From contig CAZHFW010000054.1 in the NCBI GenBank assembly GCA_964531675.1, positions 1 through 19,351 of the forward strand: 19,351 nt of DNA, given 5' to 3'. A model generated the notes under the pieces. The model was not told the DNA's origin and searched no databases. It saw nothing but the letters and a program-made list of their open reading frames with translations. This stretch comes from CAZHFW01 sp964531675 (GTDB taxonomy: Bacteria > Planctomycetota > Phycisphaerae > Phycisphaerales > UBA1924). The translations under genes and the position numbers were made by a program. Of this stretch, positions 7,431-14,186 are shown piece by piece (position 1 is the stretch's first letter; each line of letters opens with the position of its first letter).

Positions 7431-7833
7431 GCTTCACGCTCACGCGGTGGTCGTCGGATCGTCCGTCGGCAGCGTGCAGGCTTCCGCGGAGCCTCGTCTC
7501 CAGAATCTGGGTGTATTGCTCGAGCCGCTCCACGCGCTCCATGAGCCGTTCAAGATTGGTCGCGACCGCCGAGAGCAGTTCGCCCGCGGAACTCTGGTGC
7601 AGCTGCTGGACGCGGGCGTCTTCGAGCTTCATCGGGCCTCGCCCGGTGAGGATCCAGTCGCCCGAGAGCCCCAGAGCGGTGGCCAAGGCCGCCACGAACT
7701 CCACGCTGGGCGACTGCCCCTGCATGTACCGGCGGACAGTCTCCGGATGCGTCTGCGTCATCTCGCCGATGTGGCGATACGTGCGGTCGCCCACCGCAGC
7801 GTTGAGCCGATCGTGTAATCCGTTGCCGTTCAC
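7339..7833 (-). CDS. HTH (XRE/CI-like) DNA-binding protein with coiled coil
   Basis: From a GTG at 7833-7831 this encodes 164 residues. Residues about 5-65 form a helix-turn-helix domain: LHDRLNAAVGDRTYRHIGEMTQTHPETVRRYMQGQSPS is read in two parts, helices 1-2 before TQTHPETVRRY and the recognition helix within it. GLSGDWILTGRGP follows, the usual end of CI/XRE-like domains. A predicted coiled coil (about 85-117, with LERLMERVERLEQYTQI) could drive dimerisation. The rest is polar and probably flexible. A longer frame from GTG 7887 adds 18 residues with several Cys and Pro that do not look like the domain start. Neither start has a strong Shine-Dalgarno site. It probably regulates transcription, perhaps of its own operon with the 129-residue gene and polX; that role is inferred. 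Confidence 0.78.
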   Translation of the reverse strand: MNGNGLHDRLNAAVGDRTYRHIGEMTQTHPETVRRYMQGQSPSVEFVAALATALGLSGDWILTGRGPMKLEDARVQQLHQSSAGELLSAVATNLERLMERVERLEQYTQILETRLRGSLHAADGRSDDHRVSVKHEQPPALVQQASRAQFIADALARRPSSDAR

Positions 7834-7883
7834 GAAGCAGAGTGTAGTGGGGCAGCCCGGGTGCGGAAAACCACAATCCTGTC

Positions 7884-7894
7884 GCACAGTTCTG
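7884..7894. promoter_or_regulatory. Short inverted repeat upstream of the HTH gene, possible operator
   Basis: On the minus strand the sequence CTGTGCGACAG has arms CTGT and ACAG around a GCG centre, about 50 bases upstream of the chosen GTG start of the HTH gene. It lies in the 104-bp gap between recG and that gene. HTH proteins of this kind often bind such sites near their own promoter. With only 4-bp arms it may be chance, and no convincing -35/-10 pair accompanies it. Confidence 0.2.
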
Positions 7895-7937
7895 CGGCCT
7901 GACTCAAATTTGTGCTTTTGCGACCAGTGCGGGCCGC

Positions 7938-10133
7938 TCAGCCCACATCTCCGAGTCCCAGATCCTTCCCGTACCGCTTGAGCAGTCGGGATTTGAGCAG
8001 GGCTTCCTCGGGCTTGTCCAACGCGGGCGAGCGATCGATCCAGGCTCCGGCGTCGCGCCGGGCCATCGCCAGCAGCGGGAGGTCCTTGGAGAGATCGGCC
8101 ACCTGAAAGGGCGGGAGGCCCGACTGGCGCGTGCCGAAGAGCTCGCCCGGGCCGCGCAGTTCAAAGTCCTTCTCGGCCAGAACGAACCCGTCGGTGGTGG
8201 ACTCCATCACGTTGAGTCTCTGGGCCCCGATCTCCGTCTGCACATCCGCGATGAGGATGCACACCGAAGGCTTGCTTCCACGGCCCACGCGCCCGCGCAG
8301 CTGGTGGAGCTGGGCCAGACCGAAGCGATCCGCATCCTCCACGATCATCATCGTCGCGTTGGGAACGTCCACGCCGACCTCGATCACCGTCGTGGCGACC
8401 AGCACGTCGATCGCGCCGGCCCGGAAGCGGGCCATCACGTGGTCGCGGGTGGAGGGCTTCAGCCTGCCGTGGAGGGCGGCGATCCGTACGCCGGGCAGCA
8501 GCGTGGATTCGAGCTCGGCCATCACGGTGCGGAGATCTGCTGCATCGCCCTCGCCTGGCTCACCACCCGAGTCGATCGCGGGCACGACGACGTAGGCCTG
8601 CTCGCCATCCTTGATCCTTCGGGCGACTTCCGCGTACACATCGCCCCGCAGGAGCTTTCCCACCGCACGGGTCGCGACGGGCTTGCGCCCCGGCGGGAGC
8701 CCCCGGATCACCGAGATGTCCAGGTCTCCAAAGAGCGTGATCGCCATGGTCCGCGGGATGGGCGTCGCGGTCATCACCACAACGTGCGGCGTCAGAGGCC
8801 TGGGATCCGCCGAGACCTCCGCATCTCCCGCCCGCGTCGCCTTGGCCCGCAAGGTCGCACGCTGGGCCACGCCGAAGCGGTGCTGTTCATCGATGATCGC
8901 GACCGCCAGCGCGTGGAACTTCACCGACTCGGTGAGCAGCGCGTGCGTGCCCACGAGGATGTCGACCTCGCCCGACGCCAGCCTCGCGAGGATGGAGGCG
9001 CGGTCCTGCTCGGGCGTGGCGCCGGTCAGGAGCTCGACGCGCACGCGCGAACTGTGCAGCATCGAGGAGATGGACGCGTGGTGCTGCTCCGCGAGGATCT
9101 CGGTGGGCGCGAGCAACGCCGCCTGCTGTTCTCCCGCGACCGCCATGAGCATGGCGTACAGCGCCACCGCGGTCTTGCCCGAGCCCACGTCGCCCTGGAT
9201 GAGCCGGTTGGTCGGGACTTCGGTCGTGAGGTCCTTGACCAGATCGGCGATGACGCTGTCCTGCGAGCTGGTGAGCTTGAACGGGATGCGCTCGCGGATG
9301 CGGGCGTCGATCACGTCGGAGAACTTGAGCGCCGGGGCCCGCTGGAACTTGCGCAGGTACGCACGCTTCAGATGCACCGCGAGCTGGAGCAGGAGAAGCT
9401 CGTCGTACGCCAGACGTCGCCTGGCGGCCAGGACCTGCTCCTCGCTCTCGGGCGCGTGCATGGCGCGATACGCATGACGCAGCTCCGGGAGTTCGTGGGC
9501 AGCGCGGAAGTCCGGAGGCAGATGATCGTCGATGAGAGGCAGCGCCAGAGGCAGCGCGATCTTCATGGCCCGCTCGATCATCGCGGATGGGCAGGCCTCG
9601 CTGGCGGGATAGACCGCGCGGATCCGAGCCTCGCGGGCGGCGGGCTCCTGATCATCCTTGATGATCTCGAGCCGCGGATTGACGATCTGAAGCCCCGGGC
9701 CGCGGCGGTTGGTCTTGCCCTGGACGCGGACACGCTCCCCGGGCTTGAGCTTGTCGCGCATGTAGGGCGCGTTGAACCAGACCAGATCAAGGCGGCCCGT
9801 GTCGTCCATGAGGACCGCTTCGAAGCGCTGCTTGCGGTATTGCCCCGCGAGTCTGGTCGCCGCGATCTCGCCCCGGGCGGAGACGATCTGGTCGGCCTGA
9901 AGCTCCGAGATGGCGGTCTCCGCCTCATGGCGTTCGTGCCGCATGGGCAGATGCGCCACGAGCTTGCCGAGGCTGGTGATCCCCAGCGCGCCCAGGGCGC
10001 GGAGCAACGCGGGCGTCATGCCGTTGATCCGTGCCAAGGGGGAGGTGAGGGTGAGCGACTCGGCCACGGGATCACGATACCCGGCGTTCAGGAGGCCTGC
10101 CGTCCGGCCTTGCCCGTCACGCCCGAGGCTCAT
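7938..10133 (-). CDS. recG: ATP-dependent DNA helicase RecG
   Basis: From ATG 10133-10131 the product is 731 residues, close to the usual 690-700 for RecG, which remodels stalled forks and branch-migrates Holliday junctions. The N-terminal wedge domain with its OB fold covers about 30-160 (SPLARINGMTPALLRALGAL, then IVSARGEIAATRL). The helicase motor has Walker A GDVGSGKT (about 314-321), the DExH box IIDEQHRFGV (about 413-422), MTATPIPRTMA, LHGRLKP and QLHQLRGRVGRG. The typical C-terminal segment GFVLAEKDFELRGPGELFGTRQSG is read as two halves and is complete. The ATG would overlap the upstream DUF971 gene by 17 bp. A GTG at 10067-10065 gives 709 residues, begins nearer the conserved region and leaves a 49-bp gap. 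I cannot decide between them, since neither has a clear Shine-Dalgarno site. Confidence 0.95.
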   Translation of the reverse strand: MSLGRDGQGRTAGLLNAGYRDPVAESLTLTSPLARINGMTPALLRALGALGITSLGKLVAHLPMRHERHEAETAISELQADQIVSARGEIAATRLAGQYRKQRFEAVLMDDTGRLDLVWFNAPYMRDKLKPGERVRVQGKTNRRGPGLQIVNPRLEIIKDDQEPAAREARIRAVYPASEACPSAMIERAMKIALPLALPLIDDHLPPDFRAAHELPELRHAYRAMHAPESEEQVLAARRRLAYDELLLLQLAVHLKRAYLRKFQRAPALKFSDVIDARIRERIPFKLTSSQDSVIADLVKDLTTEVPTNRLIQGDVGSGKTAVALYAMLMAVAGEQQAALLAPTEILAEQHHASISSMLHSSRVRVELLTGATPEQDRASILARLASGEVDILVGTHALLTESVKFHALAVAIIDEQHRFGVAQRATLRAKATRAGDAEVSADPRPLTPHVVVMTATPIPRTMAITLFGDLDISVIRGLPPGRKPVATRAVGKLLRGDVYAEVARRIKDGEQAYVVVPAIDSGGEPGEGDAADLRTVMAELESTLLPGVRIAALHGRLKPSTRDHVMARFRAGAIDVLVATTVIEVGVDVPNATMMIVEDADRFGLAQLHQLRGRVGRGSKPSVCILIADVQTEIGAQRLNVMESTTDGFVLAEKDFELRGPGELFGTRQSGLPPFQVADLSKDLPLLAMARRDAGAWIDRSPALDKPEEALLKSRLLKRYGKDLGLGDVG

Positions 10134-10461
10134 CCGAAGGCGGGGGTGTGTCGGGGTCGATCTTGCGGAGGTATTCCCAGGAGTAGATCCCCGTCTGGTG
10201 TCCATCGGAGAAGAGGATCTTGAGCGCGTAGTTTCCGACCAGTTCGGCGCCGGTCGCGACGATCGGGCCGGATTGGGCCGCAGACGCGGGGAGCACGGTC
10301 AGGGGATTGCGTTCCATCTCTTCGCGGAGCTGTTTCACGTCCGCGGAGGGAGACATGCGCCGAAGGTACACGATGGAGTAAAACGACGTGGCGCCGTCGG
10401 CCCACTGGATGGTGAGGCCGCGGTCCTTCTTCAGGTCGATCTTGACGGGTGTCGTGTCCAC
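10117..10461 (-). CDS. DUF971 domain protein (GBBH-like N-terminal domain)
   Basis: This small protein (114 residues from GTG 10461-10459) consists almost wholly of a DUF971 domain. It starts DTTPVKIDLKKDRGLTIQW, continues with DGATSFYSIVYLRRMSP, and ends in the typical LKILFSDGHQTGIYSWEYLRKI. The fold is that of the N-terminal domain of gamma-butyrobetaine hydroxylase. In bacteria it is found alone or near iron-sulfur and Mrp/ApbC proteins. The His and Cys pattern needed for a zinc site in GBBH is not evident, and only H (DGHQTG) is conserved here. The GTG start fits the usual family beginning; upstream sequence in frame lacks a start before the pyrF promoter region. It precedes recG on the same strand and is probably cotranscribed. 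Its cellular role is unknown. Confidence 0.82.
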   Translation of the reverse strand: MDTTPVKIDLKKDRGLTIQWADGATSFYSIVYLRRMSPSADVKQLREEMERNPLTVLPASAAQSGPIVATGAELVGNYALKILFSDGHQTGIYSWEYLRKIDPDTPPPSDEPRA

Positions 10462-10611
10462 GTGAAGGCGAACGATATGCTTGAGCGCCGGTGCGGGAAC
10501 TGCCCAGGCAGAGTCGCACGCCGCCGGCAATCTGAGTGCCGCTCGGCGCCGGGTGAGTGGGTCAAGCGTCGGAAACGTCGAGCGGTTTGTTGAAATGTTC
10601 GGAGTACGCAC

Positions 10612-11475
10612 GTGACCAGGCAGCGATACGCGGACGCGTTGGTTGAAGCGATCGGTCGCAGCGGCAACTGCGCCTGCGTAGGCATCGATCCCTTCATGGA
10701 CCTCATGCCCGGATCGATCATGCAGGCCGATCCCGCCTCGACGCTGCGGAGCTTCGCGAGCCGGGTCATCGACGCGGTCGCGGGTCTGGTCCCGGTCGTG
10801 AAGTTCCAGGCTGCGTGCTTCGAGCGTTTCGGCGCAGCGGGATACGCCGAGCTTGAGCGGGGCGTGGGTCTGGCCAGGCAGCGGGGCCTGCTCGTGATCC
10901 TTGACGCCAAGCGGGGTGATATCGGCTCCACCAGCGATCACTACGCTGCGGGCGCGGTCGCGATGGGCGCGTCGTGCATCACGGTGAATGGCTATCTCGG
11001 GCCGAGCGGCATCGAGCCTTTCCTGAACGCGGGTCTGGGTGTCTACGTCCTCGTGCGAACGAGCAATCCCGACAGCGACGTGCTGCAATCAGCCCCGCTC
11101 GCCGACGGCAGGACCGTCGCGGGCGCCATGGCCCAGATGGTCGCCTCGATCGGCGCCTCGCGCCTGGGCTCGCATGGGTTCAGCGATGTCGGCGCGGTGG
11201 TGGGGGCCACCAAGGCCGACGACGCCGTCATGCTCCGCCGCGTCATGCCGGCGCAGCCCTTCCTGGTGCCCGGGTTTGGCGCTCAAGGCGGAACGCTCGA
11301 GGACGTCGCGAGGCTGCGCGTGGACAAGCCCAAGGGACTTGGCGGCATCCTCGTCAACTCGAGCCGCGGGATTACGTATCCCAAGGGCTCGCAGGAGCTC
11401 CCCGCAAGCGAGTGGACCGCCCGGGTTCGGAAGGCAGCCGAGGAGTTTGCGGTCCAGATGGGCGACGTTTGCTGA
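10612..11475 (+). CDS. pyrF: Orotidine 5'-phosphate decarboxylase, type 2
   Basis: The 287-residue enzyme catalyses the last step of UMP synthesis, decarboxylation of OMP in the cytoplasm. The active-site motif DAKRGDI lies at 98-104 (D98, K100, D103), preceded by VGIDP (about 23-27) and by K64 in PVVKFQ. LVPGFGAQGG and LVNSSRGI form the phosphate-binding loops near the end. At ~280 residues it belongs to the longer type-2 subgroup found in mycobacteria, myxobacteria and planctomycetes rather than the ~230-residue E. coli form. Translation starts at GTG 10612, with GGAG seven bases upstream. It is divergent from the DUF971 gene with a 150-bp gap and has no other pyrimidine gene beside it, so it is probably a single-gene unit. 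Confidence 0.95.
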   Translation: MTRQRYADALVEAIGRSGNCACVGIDPFMDLMPGSIMQADPASTLRSFASRVIDAVAGLVPVVKFQAACFERFGAAGYAELERGVGLARQRGLLVILDAKRGDIGSTSDHYAAGAVAMGASCITVNGYLGPSGIEPFLNAGLGVYVLVRTSNPDSDVLQSAPLADGRTVAGAMAQMVASIGASRLGSHGFSDVGAVVGATKADDAVMLRRVMPAQPFLVPGFGAQGGTLEDVARLRVDKPKGLGGILVNSSRGITYPKGSQELPASEWTARVRKAAEEFAVQMGDVC

Positions 11476-11512
11476 GCCATCTCGCGCTCGCATTCCCTGC
11501 CCGCTCGGGACC

Positions 11513-11557
11513 CAAAAAAGAAAGAAGCCCCGGTGGTGTGTAGTTCCCGGCCGGGGC
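11513..11557 (-). terminator. Intrinsic terminator between convergent genes
   Basis: A hairpin with arms GCCCCGG (11527-11533) and CCGGGGC (11551-11557) lies between pyrF (+) and the PEP-CTERM-like gene (-), which converge. On the minus strand it is followed by a T-rich run (complement of 11513-11526), so it fits an intrinsic terminator for the minus-strand operon. Read on the plus strand the tail is CTCTCTTG, a weak U-tract, so termination of pyrF is less sure. Confidence 0.75.
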
Positions 11558-11592
11558 CTCTCTTGTGCACGGACTCAGATTGTCGAAGCGCT

Positions 11593-12300
11593 TTACCGAC
11601 GACGGCGGGTGCCGACCAGGCCGGCGATGCCGACCAGGCTCAGAGCGCCGGGCGTGGGCGTGACCTGCGCCGAGAAGCTGCCTTCGGAGATCCAGTTGCT
11701 GGCGAAGGAGCCGGTCCCGGTGTCGATCGCGGCGCGGCCGCCGGTCTCGGCGTCGCGGAGGGCCGACATCGAGAACGAGAAGTTCCGGATGCCCGTGAAC
11801 TCCTTGTTCGCAAAGAGGCCGCCGCCGACGAACGAGAGCGTCGGGTCCACGAAGCTGTCGGTCTCGATGGCGCCCGCCGAGCCCAGCAGGTTGCGCTGGC
11901 CCGAGTAGCTCACAAAGACCGCATCGGCGAAGTTCACCGTGAGCAGCGGCGTGGAGGTGTTGGCGATCGCGGTGAACACGAACGATCCCGAAAGGCGGTA
12001 GGTGTGCAGGACACCGGCGCCGTAGGGAAGGGCCGCGTATTCACGCGTGGACGCTGCGAACGAGAAGTAGGACGGGATGGAGATGGCCGGGAGCGGCCCA
12101 TCCTCATCGGCGTCGTACATCAGGTTGACGTGCGCCAGGTTGTTGGGACCAGCGCCGCCGTCCAACACGAACGCCCCGGTGCTCTTGTTCGAGAACGTGG
12201 GGAGATCGAAGTTTGAATCGGAGGCGAAGGAAAGAAAATCCGCCCGCGCCGACATGGCGACGAGGGCGGAAGTGAGTACCAGAGCGGAAGAACGGATCAT
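11593..12300 (-). CDS. Secreted PEP-CTERM-like protein (PTPG variant), tandem paralogue 2
   Basis: This 235-residue protein has a signal peptide (MIRSSALVLTSALVAMSARA, cleavage likely before DFLSFASD). A probable beta-sandwich body follows, and the C-terminal sorting tail is PTPGALSLVGIAGLV followed by TRRRR. It matches the next gene upstream (12352-13098) in ordered blocks: SFASD near the mature start, DEDGPLP, HTYRLSG, PLLTVNFADA, WISEGSFS and the PTPGA tail. The two are therefore tandem duplicates, and their spacing of 51 bp implies one transcript. The ATG at 12300-12298 is preceded by GGAG at five bases. The likely location is the cell surface or outer membrane after exosortase processing. 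Function is unknown; a surface or matrix role is inferred only from the signal. Confidence 0.85.
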   Translation of the reverse strand: MIRSSALVLTSALVAMSARADFLSFASDSNFDLPTFSNKSTGAFVLDGGAGPNNLAHVNLMYDADEDGPLPAISIPSYFSFAASTREYAALPYGAGVLHTYRLSGSFVFTAIANTSTPLLTVNFADAVFVSYSGQRNLLGSAGAIETDSFVDPTLSFVGGGLFANKEFTGIRNFSFSMSALRDAETGGRAAIDTGTGSFASNWISEGSFSAQVTPTPGALSLVGIAGLVGTRRRR

Positions 12301-12351
12301 CAGTGCTCCGCCGGCTTGGAAGCCGGGAATGATGGTGAGAGTCGTCGAGAC

Positions 12352-13098
12352 TTACCGACGGCGACGGCCGGCGACCAGACCGCCCAGACCGAGCAGCGCC
12401 ATGGCGCCGGGGGTCGGGACGAAGTGGGCGGTGCCGGAGAACGAGCCCTCGGAGATCCACGTGGTGGCCGGGAGCTTGAAGTCGCCCGCAGCGTCATCGG
12501 AGACCAGCGGGACGCCGAGCACGCCGTCGTGCTGGAGCCAGGTCAGGGTGAAGGAGAAGTCGTCGTGGCCGACGGACTCGCCCTTGTACAGGCCGTAGGC
12601 CGGGAGGTCCTCGCCCCACCAGGTGTAGACGACGTTGGCCGACTCGGAGTCCGCGCCCTGGAGGGTCGCGGTGGAGCCCCAGCCGAAGGCCGGACCGACC
12701 GCGGTCTCGGCGTGGCCCGAGCCGCGGATCTTCGCGGTCAGGAGGGGGGCGCCGGTCTGGAAGTCAACCCAGCCGAAGTCGAAGGGGCCGTCGCCGCCGC
12801 TGAGGGCGTAGTTGTGGATGAAGTTGCCGCCGCCGAGCGGGACGCTGGCGAGGAAGTTGATCCGCATGTCGGCGACGAACCGCGTCGCACCCGAGAGCGG
12901 GGGCAGCGGGCCGTTGTCATCGTCGGCGAACAGGAACGTGGGATTGTCCTGGGGGGCCGCCTGGATCACGTTGCCCTTACCGATGAAGGTGAAGGCGGTG
13001 TGGTTGGCGTTGTCGGAGGCGAAGCTGAACAGCGTCGCGTTGGCGGCGCCGGCCATCGAGGCCAGGACGATTGCAGCGGTCAGGGACTGACGAATCAC
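12352..13098 (-). CDS. Secreted PEP-CTERM-like protein (PTPG variant), tandem paralogue 1
   Basis: The protein is 248 residues from a GTG start (13098-13096) that has GGAG six bases upstream; the frame extends further to 13368 but without signal-like sequence. A signal peptide (IRQSLTAAIVLASMAGAANA) leads into the mature start TLFSFASD. The middle carries DDDNGPLPPLSG, NYALSG and PLLTAKIRGSGHAE, the end WISEGSFSGTAHF. The tail is VPTPGAMALLGLGGLVAG then RRRR: motif, hydrophobic stretch and basic end, as required for exosortase-type processing. It is the first gene of a two-gene unit with the paralogue at 11593-12300. Compared with that copy it has a longer central region (ESANVVYTWWGEDLPAYGLY). 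Its biochemical role is unknown. Confidence 0.85.
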   Translation of the reverse strand: MIRQSLTAAIVLASMAGAANATLFSFASDNANHTAFTFIGKGNVIQAAPQDNPTFLFADDDNGPLPPLSGATRFVADMRINFLASVPLGGGNFIHNYALSGGDGPFDFGWVDFQTGAPLLTAKIRGSGHAETAVGPAFGWGSTATLQGADSESANVVYTWWGEDLPAYGLYKGESVGHDDFSFTLTWLQHDGVLGVPLVSDDAAGDFKLPATTWISEGSFSGTAHFVPTPGAMALLGLGGLVAGRRRR

Positions 13099-13220
13099 GG
13101 GAAGCTCCTCTCTTGTCGCCCCACCACGGGGCGCTGCTGGCGTTGTGAGAACACGGACTCCACGAAACCCGCTCCACGAGTTCCGCGGTCTTGCCACGCA
13201 CTTCCCGGTGATCCCACGTG

Positions 13221-13264
13221 CGCGAGTGATGCCCCGGACGGCAAAGCCGTCCTTTCCACTCGCG
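13221..13264. repeat. Nested palindrome upstream of the PEP-CTERM pair
   Basis: Outer arms CGCGAGTG (13221-13228) and CACTCGCG (13257-13264) pair perfectly. Inside them, GGACGGC (13236-13242) and GCCGTCC (13246-13252) form a second stem with a three-base loop. The bases between the stems are unpaired bulges. The structure sits about 120-165 bp upstream of the GTG start of the first paralogue. It could be an operator, an mRNA leader structure or a degenerate mobile hairpin. Confidence 0.6.
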
Positions 13265-13467
13265 CGACTCGTTGGTCCACGAGACGCAATGACGATGAGC
13301 CGGATCAGCGCAAAGCGCTTCAAAGGCTCCCTTTTGATGTACATCACGCCCGCGAAACCGCCACCCACTTAGGAGAAATTGTGAGTCCCGAAACCAGATT
13401 CTCCCGGACAAATCCCCGGGGAACCTCCCGCTCTCCAACCAGACCCCGAGCGCAAAGCCCGCGCAGG

Positions 13468-13497
13468 AAAACACCCCGACCTGCTGGGCCGGGGTGT
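13468..13497 (-). terminator. Intrinsic terminator of nuoI
   Basis: On the minus strand, arms ACACCCCG and CGGGGTGT (13490-13497 and 13471-13478) enclose an 11-base loop, followed by TTTT (complement of 13468-13471, overlapping the stem end) and a CCTGC tail. It lies 33 bp past the nuoI stop in the transcript direction, the expected place for its terminator. Confidence 0.75.
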
Positions 13498-13530
13498 CTG
13501 GTTCTCGTCAGGGTCTTGAGCGATTGACGC

Positions 13531-14091
13531 TTACATGGGCTTCTTGGAGATCGTCACGTCGTAGATGTGCAGGAGCTTCTCCTTGTCGAAGATCATCTCC
13601 TGACGCGTGTGGCCCACGATGTCGTACTCGGTGGTCAGCTCAATGGCGTCCACCGGGCAGGCCTCCTCGCACATGCCGCAGTAGATGCACCGCAGCTCGT
13701 CGATCTCGAACTTCTTGGGGTACTTCTCGCGGTCTTCCCAGGGGCTCTCGGCCGCCTCGATGTGGATGCACCGGGCCGGGCAGATCGTCGGGCACATCAT
13801 GCAGGCCACGCACTTGACGCGGCCCTGCTCGTCGCGGTTCAGGCGGTGCACTCCCCGGAAGTTGCTGGCGTTCTGGCCGCCTTCGAGGACCGGCAGGTGC
13901 TCGCGGCGCTCCTCCGGGTACTGCATCGTCCGGTTGGTCTTCTTCGGGCTGAACTTGCTCTGCCCGAAGGACGTGAAGAAGTGGCGGACCGTGGTGCCAA
14001 AGCCCTGGAAGATGGAGGGCAGGTAAATCGACTCCGACCGGTTGAGCGGCGGGGTCTGGATGAGCTTGATGTCCTCGTCGCGGATCGCCAT
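13531..14091 (-). CDS. nuoI: NADH-quinone oxidoreductase subunit I (8Fe ferredoxin-like)
   Basis: The 186-residue protein has two C-x2-C-x2-C-x3-C-P motifs, with cysteines at 94, 97, 100, 104 and at 135, 138, 141, 145. These bind the two 4Fe-4S clusters (N6a and N6b) that pass electrons toward quinone in complex I. The N-terminal part has SIFQGFGTTVRHFF, the amphipathic segment that places NuoI at the membrane arm, and the spacing TICPARCI/EACPVDAI is typical. The start is ATG 14091-14089 (MAIRDEDIKLIQ); a longer frame to 14175 adds unrelated residues and would run into the divergent promoter. No other nuo gene adjoins it: downstream is a terminator and upstream a divergent gene, so it is expressed alone. 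The rest of complex I must lie elsewhere in the genome. Confidence 0.92.
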   Translation of the reverse strand: MAIRDEDIKLIQTPPLNRSESIYLPSIFQGFGTTVRHFFTSFGQSKFSPKKTNRTMQYPEERREHLPVLEGGQNASNFRGVHRLNRDEQGRVKCVACMMCPTICPARCIHIEAAESPWEDREKYPKKFEIDELRCIYCGMCEEACPVDAIELTTEYDIVGHTRQEMIFDKEKLLHIYDVTISKKPM

Positions 14092-14186
14092 AGGACCGCA
14101 GTATAGGGCCGCGAAAATCGTCCCAAGTTTCCACACCGCCCCTTCCCGTCGCGGGTTCCCGCGGCGCGGTACCATCTGGGAAGTCC

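Larger units (their letters stand above)
13099..13530. other. Intergenic region: leader of the PEP-CTERM pair plus nuoI terminator
   Basis: This 432-bp stretch lies upstream of the paralogue operon and downstream of nuoI. I find no gene in it. It contains a nested palindrome (13221-13264), a small hairpin AGCGC-AAA-GCGCT (13307-13319), a perfect palindrome GATGTACATC (13336-13345) and the nuoI terminator (13471-13497). The first two hairpins would lie in the 5' leader of the PEP-CTERM operon if transcription starts above 13320, a place I could not fix because no clear -35/-10 pair is visible. Confidence 0.5.

Noticed and set aside
8304..10223. Long plus-strand open frame of over 600 codons
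   Set aside because: It is antisense to recG, which has full helicase motifs. The plus-strand product is Arg/His/Gly/Asp-rich without family motifs, as expected for a GC-rich shadow.
10462..10611. Promoter pair between DUF971 and pyrF
   Set aside because: Divergent promoters must exist here, but I could not find -35/-10 hexamers with proper spacing that I would defend.
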